In this document: one piece after another, positions 32,730-32,826 of the stretch
How the letters are laid out: every line of letters starts with the position of its first letter
Numbering within the stretch: the stretch's first letter is position 1
Origin: Flavobacteriales bacterium
GTDB taxonomy: Bacteria > Bacteroidota > Bacteroidia > Flavobacteriales_D > Sanyastnellaceae
Length of the DNA stretch: 32,826 nt
Assembly (NCBI GenBank): GCA_029242765.1
Contig: JAQWTJ010000056.1
Span: 1-32,826 of the forward strand
Reading direction: 5' to 3'
The notes under the pieces: generated by a model
What the model was told of the DNA's origin: nothing
What the model saw: the letters and a program-made list of their open reading frames with translations, nothing else
Databases searched by the model: none
Position numbers and translations under genes: made by a program

Positions 32730-32826
32730 GTGCGACTGTGCATTGTCAACCCATACCATTCAGGGAGTCACGCCCATTGGGCTGAGGGGCTGCAGCGTCA
32801 TTTGGGCAGTATGCCCGGTGTCGAGC
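32730..32826 (+). CDS. Probable tRNA-queuosine glycosyltransferase (DUF3524/QTMAN-like), 3' partial
   Basis: Only the first 32 codons are in the window, from a GTG 3 bases after the upstream stop. The start reads MRLCIVNPYHSGSHAHWAEG, followed by LQRHLGSMPGVE. This closely resembles the N-terminus of the DUF3524/QTMAN family (I-x-E-P-Y/F-x-G-G-S-H-x-x-W…), whose animal member GTDC1 adds mannose to queuosine in tRNA-Asp. The G-S-H and W positions and the basic W-A-E-G-L helix match. Bacterial members are known by sequence but their activity is not settled. The call rests on a short N-terminal stretch only. Confidence 0.65.
   Translation, partial: MRLCIVNPYHSGSHAHWAEGLQRHLGSMPGVE

Overview
The window is a chromosome segment of a Bacteroidota bacterium, most likely a member of the Flavobacteriales with fairly GC-rich DNA. 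The evidence is type IX secretion (T9SS) sorting domains of both kinds, a gliding-motility-type C-terminal domain, the gene order parA-parB-DUF5683-dapB-lepB-wbqC, a PUR-alpha-like DUF3276 protein, the Bacteroidota form of Lgt, and promoter elements of the Bacteroidota TAnnTTTG type. No rRNA or tRNA gene, insertion sequence, phage gene or CRISPR array was found. Coding density is very high and no gene-free stretch exceeds about 120 bases.

Layout. 1-5 kb: the end of a large secreted FG-GAP/ASPIC protein, then rpe and coaE facing away from each other across 28 bases, then a lipoprotein isoaspartyl peptidase overlapping coaE tail to tail. 5-9.7 kb: a forward series of nfeD, an SPFH/stomatin gene, aldehyde dehydrogenase, an ATE/Bpt-like aminoacyl-tRNA-protein transferase and exonuclease III, with several 4-base overlaps. 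9.7-14.6 kb: a reverse two-gene unit encoding a second FG-GAP/ASPIC protein and a pentaheme c-type cytochrome, both with T9SS C-terminal domains. 14.7-18.9 kb: mtaB, lgt, and a three-gene ECF sigma-factor unit (sigma factor, small membrane protein, Spy/CpxP-like periplasmic protein). 19-23.1 kb: a DEAD-box RNA helicase with a Gly/Arg-rich tail, divergent from a PKD-repeat protein with a type B T9SS domain. 23.2-29.6 kb: DUF3276, a UPF0173 hydrolase, chromosome partition genes parA/parB, then DUF5683, dapB, lepB and wbqC-like in a tightly overlapping chain. 29.6-32.8 kb: a solitary RelE/ParE-like toxin on the reverse strand, then gcvT, comB, an S1/P1 nuclease/phospholipase C-like zinc enzyme, and the first codons of a probable tRNA-queuosine glycosyltransferase (DUF3524/QTMAN) cut by the window edge.

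Most genes are housekeeping. Four products are clear cell-surface or secreted T9SS cargo; Lgt and LepB would serve lipoprotein and signal-peptide processing. The observations most worth following are: (i) a -7-like box placed exactly 4 bases before the start codon of several unrelated genes, suggesting leaderless transcripts; (ii) a T9SS-exported pentaheme cytochrome paired with an FG-GAP protein; (iii) an ATE/Bpt homologue that has lost the usual N-terminal cysteine pairs; (iv) the edge QTMAN-like gene; and (v) a toxin without room for an antitoxin.
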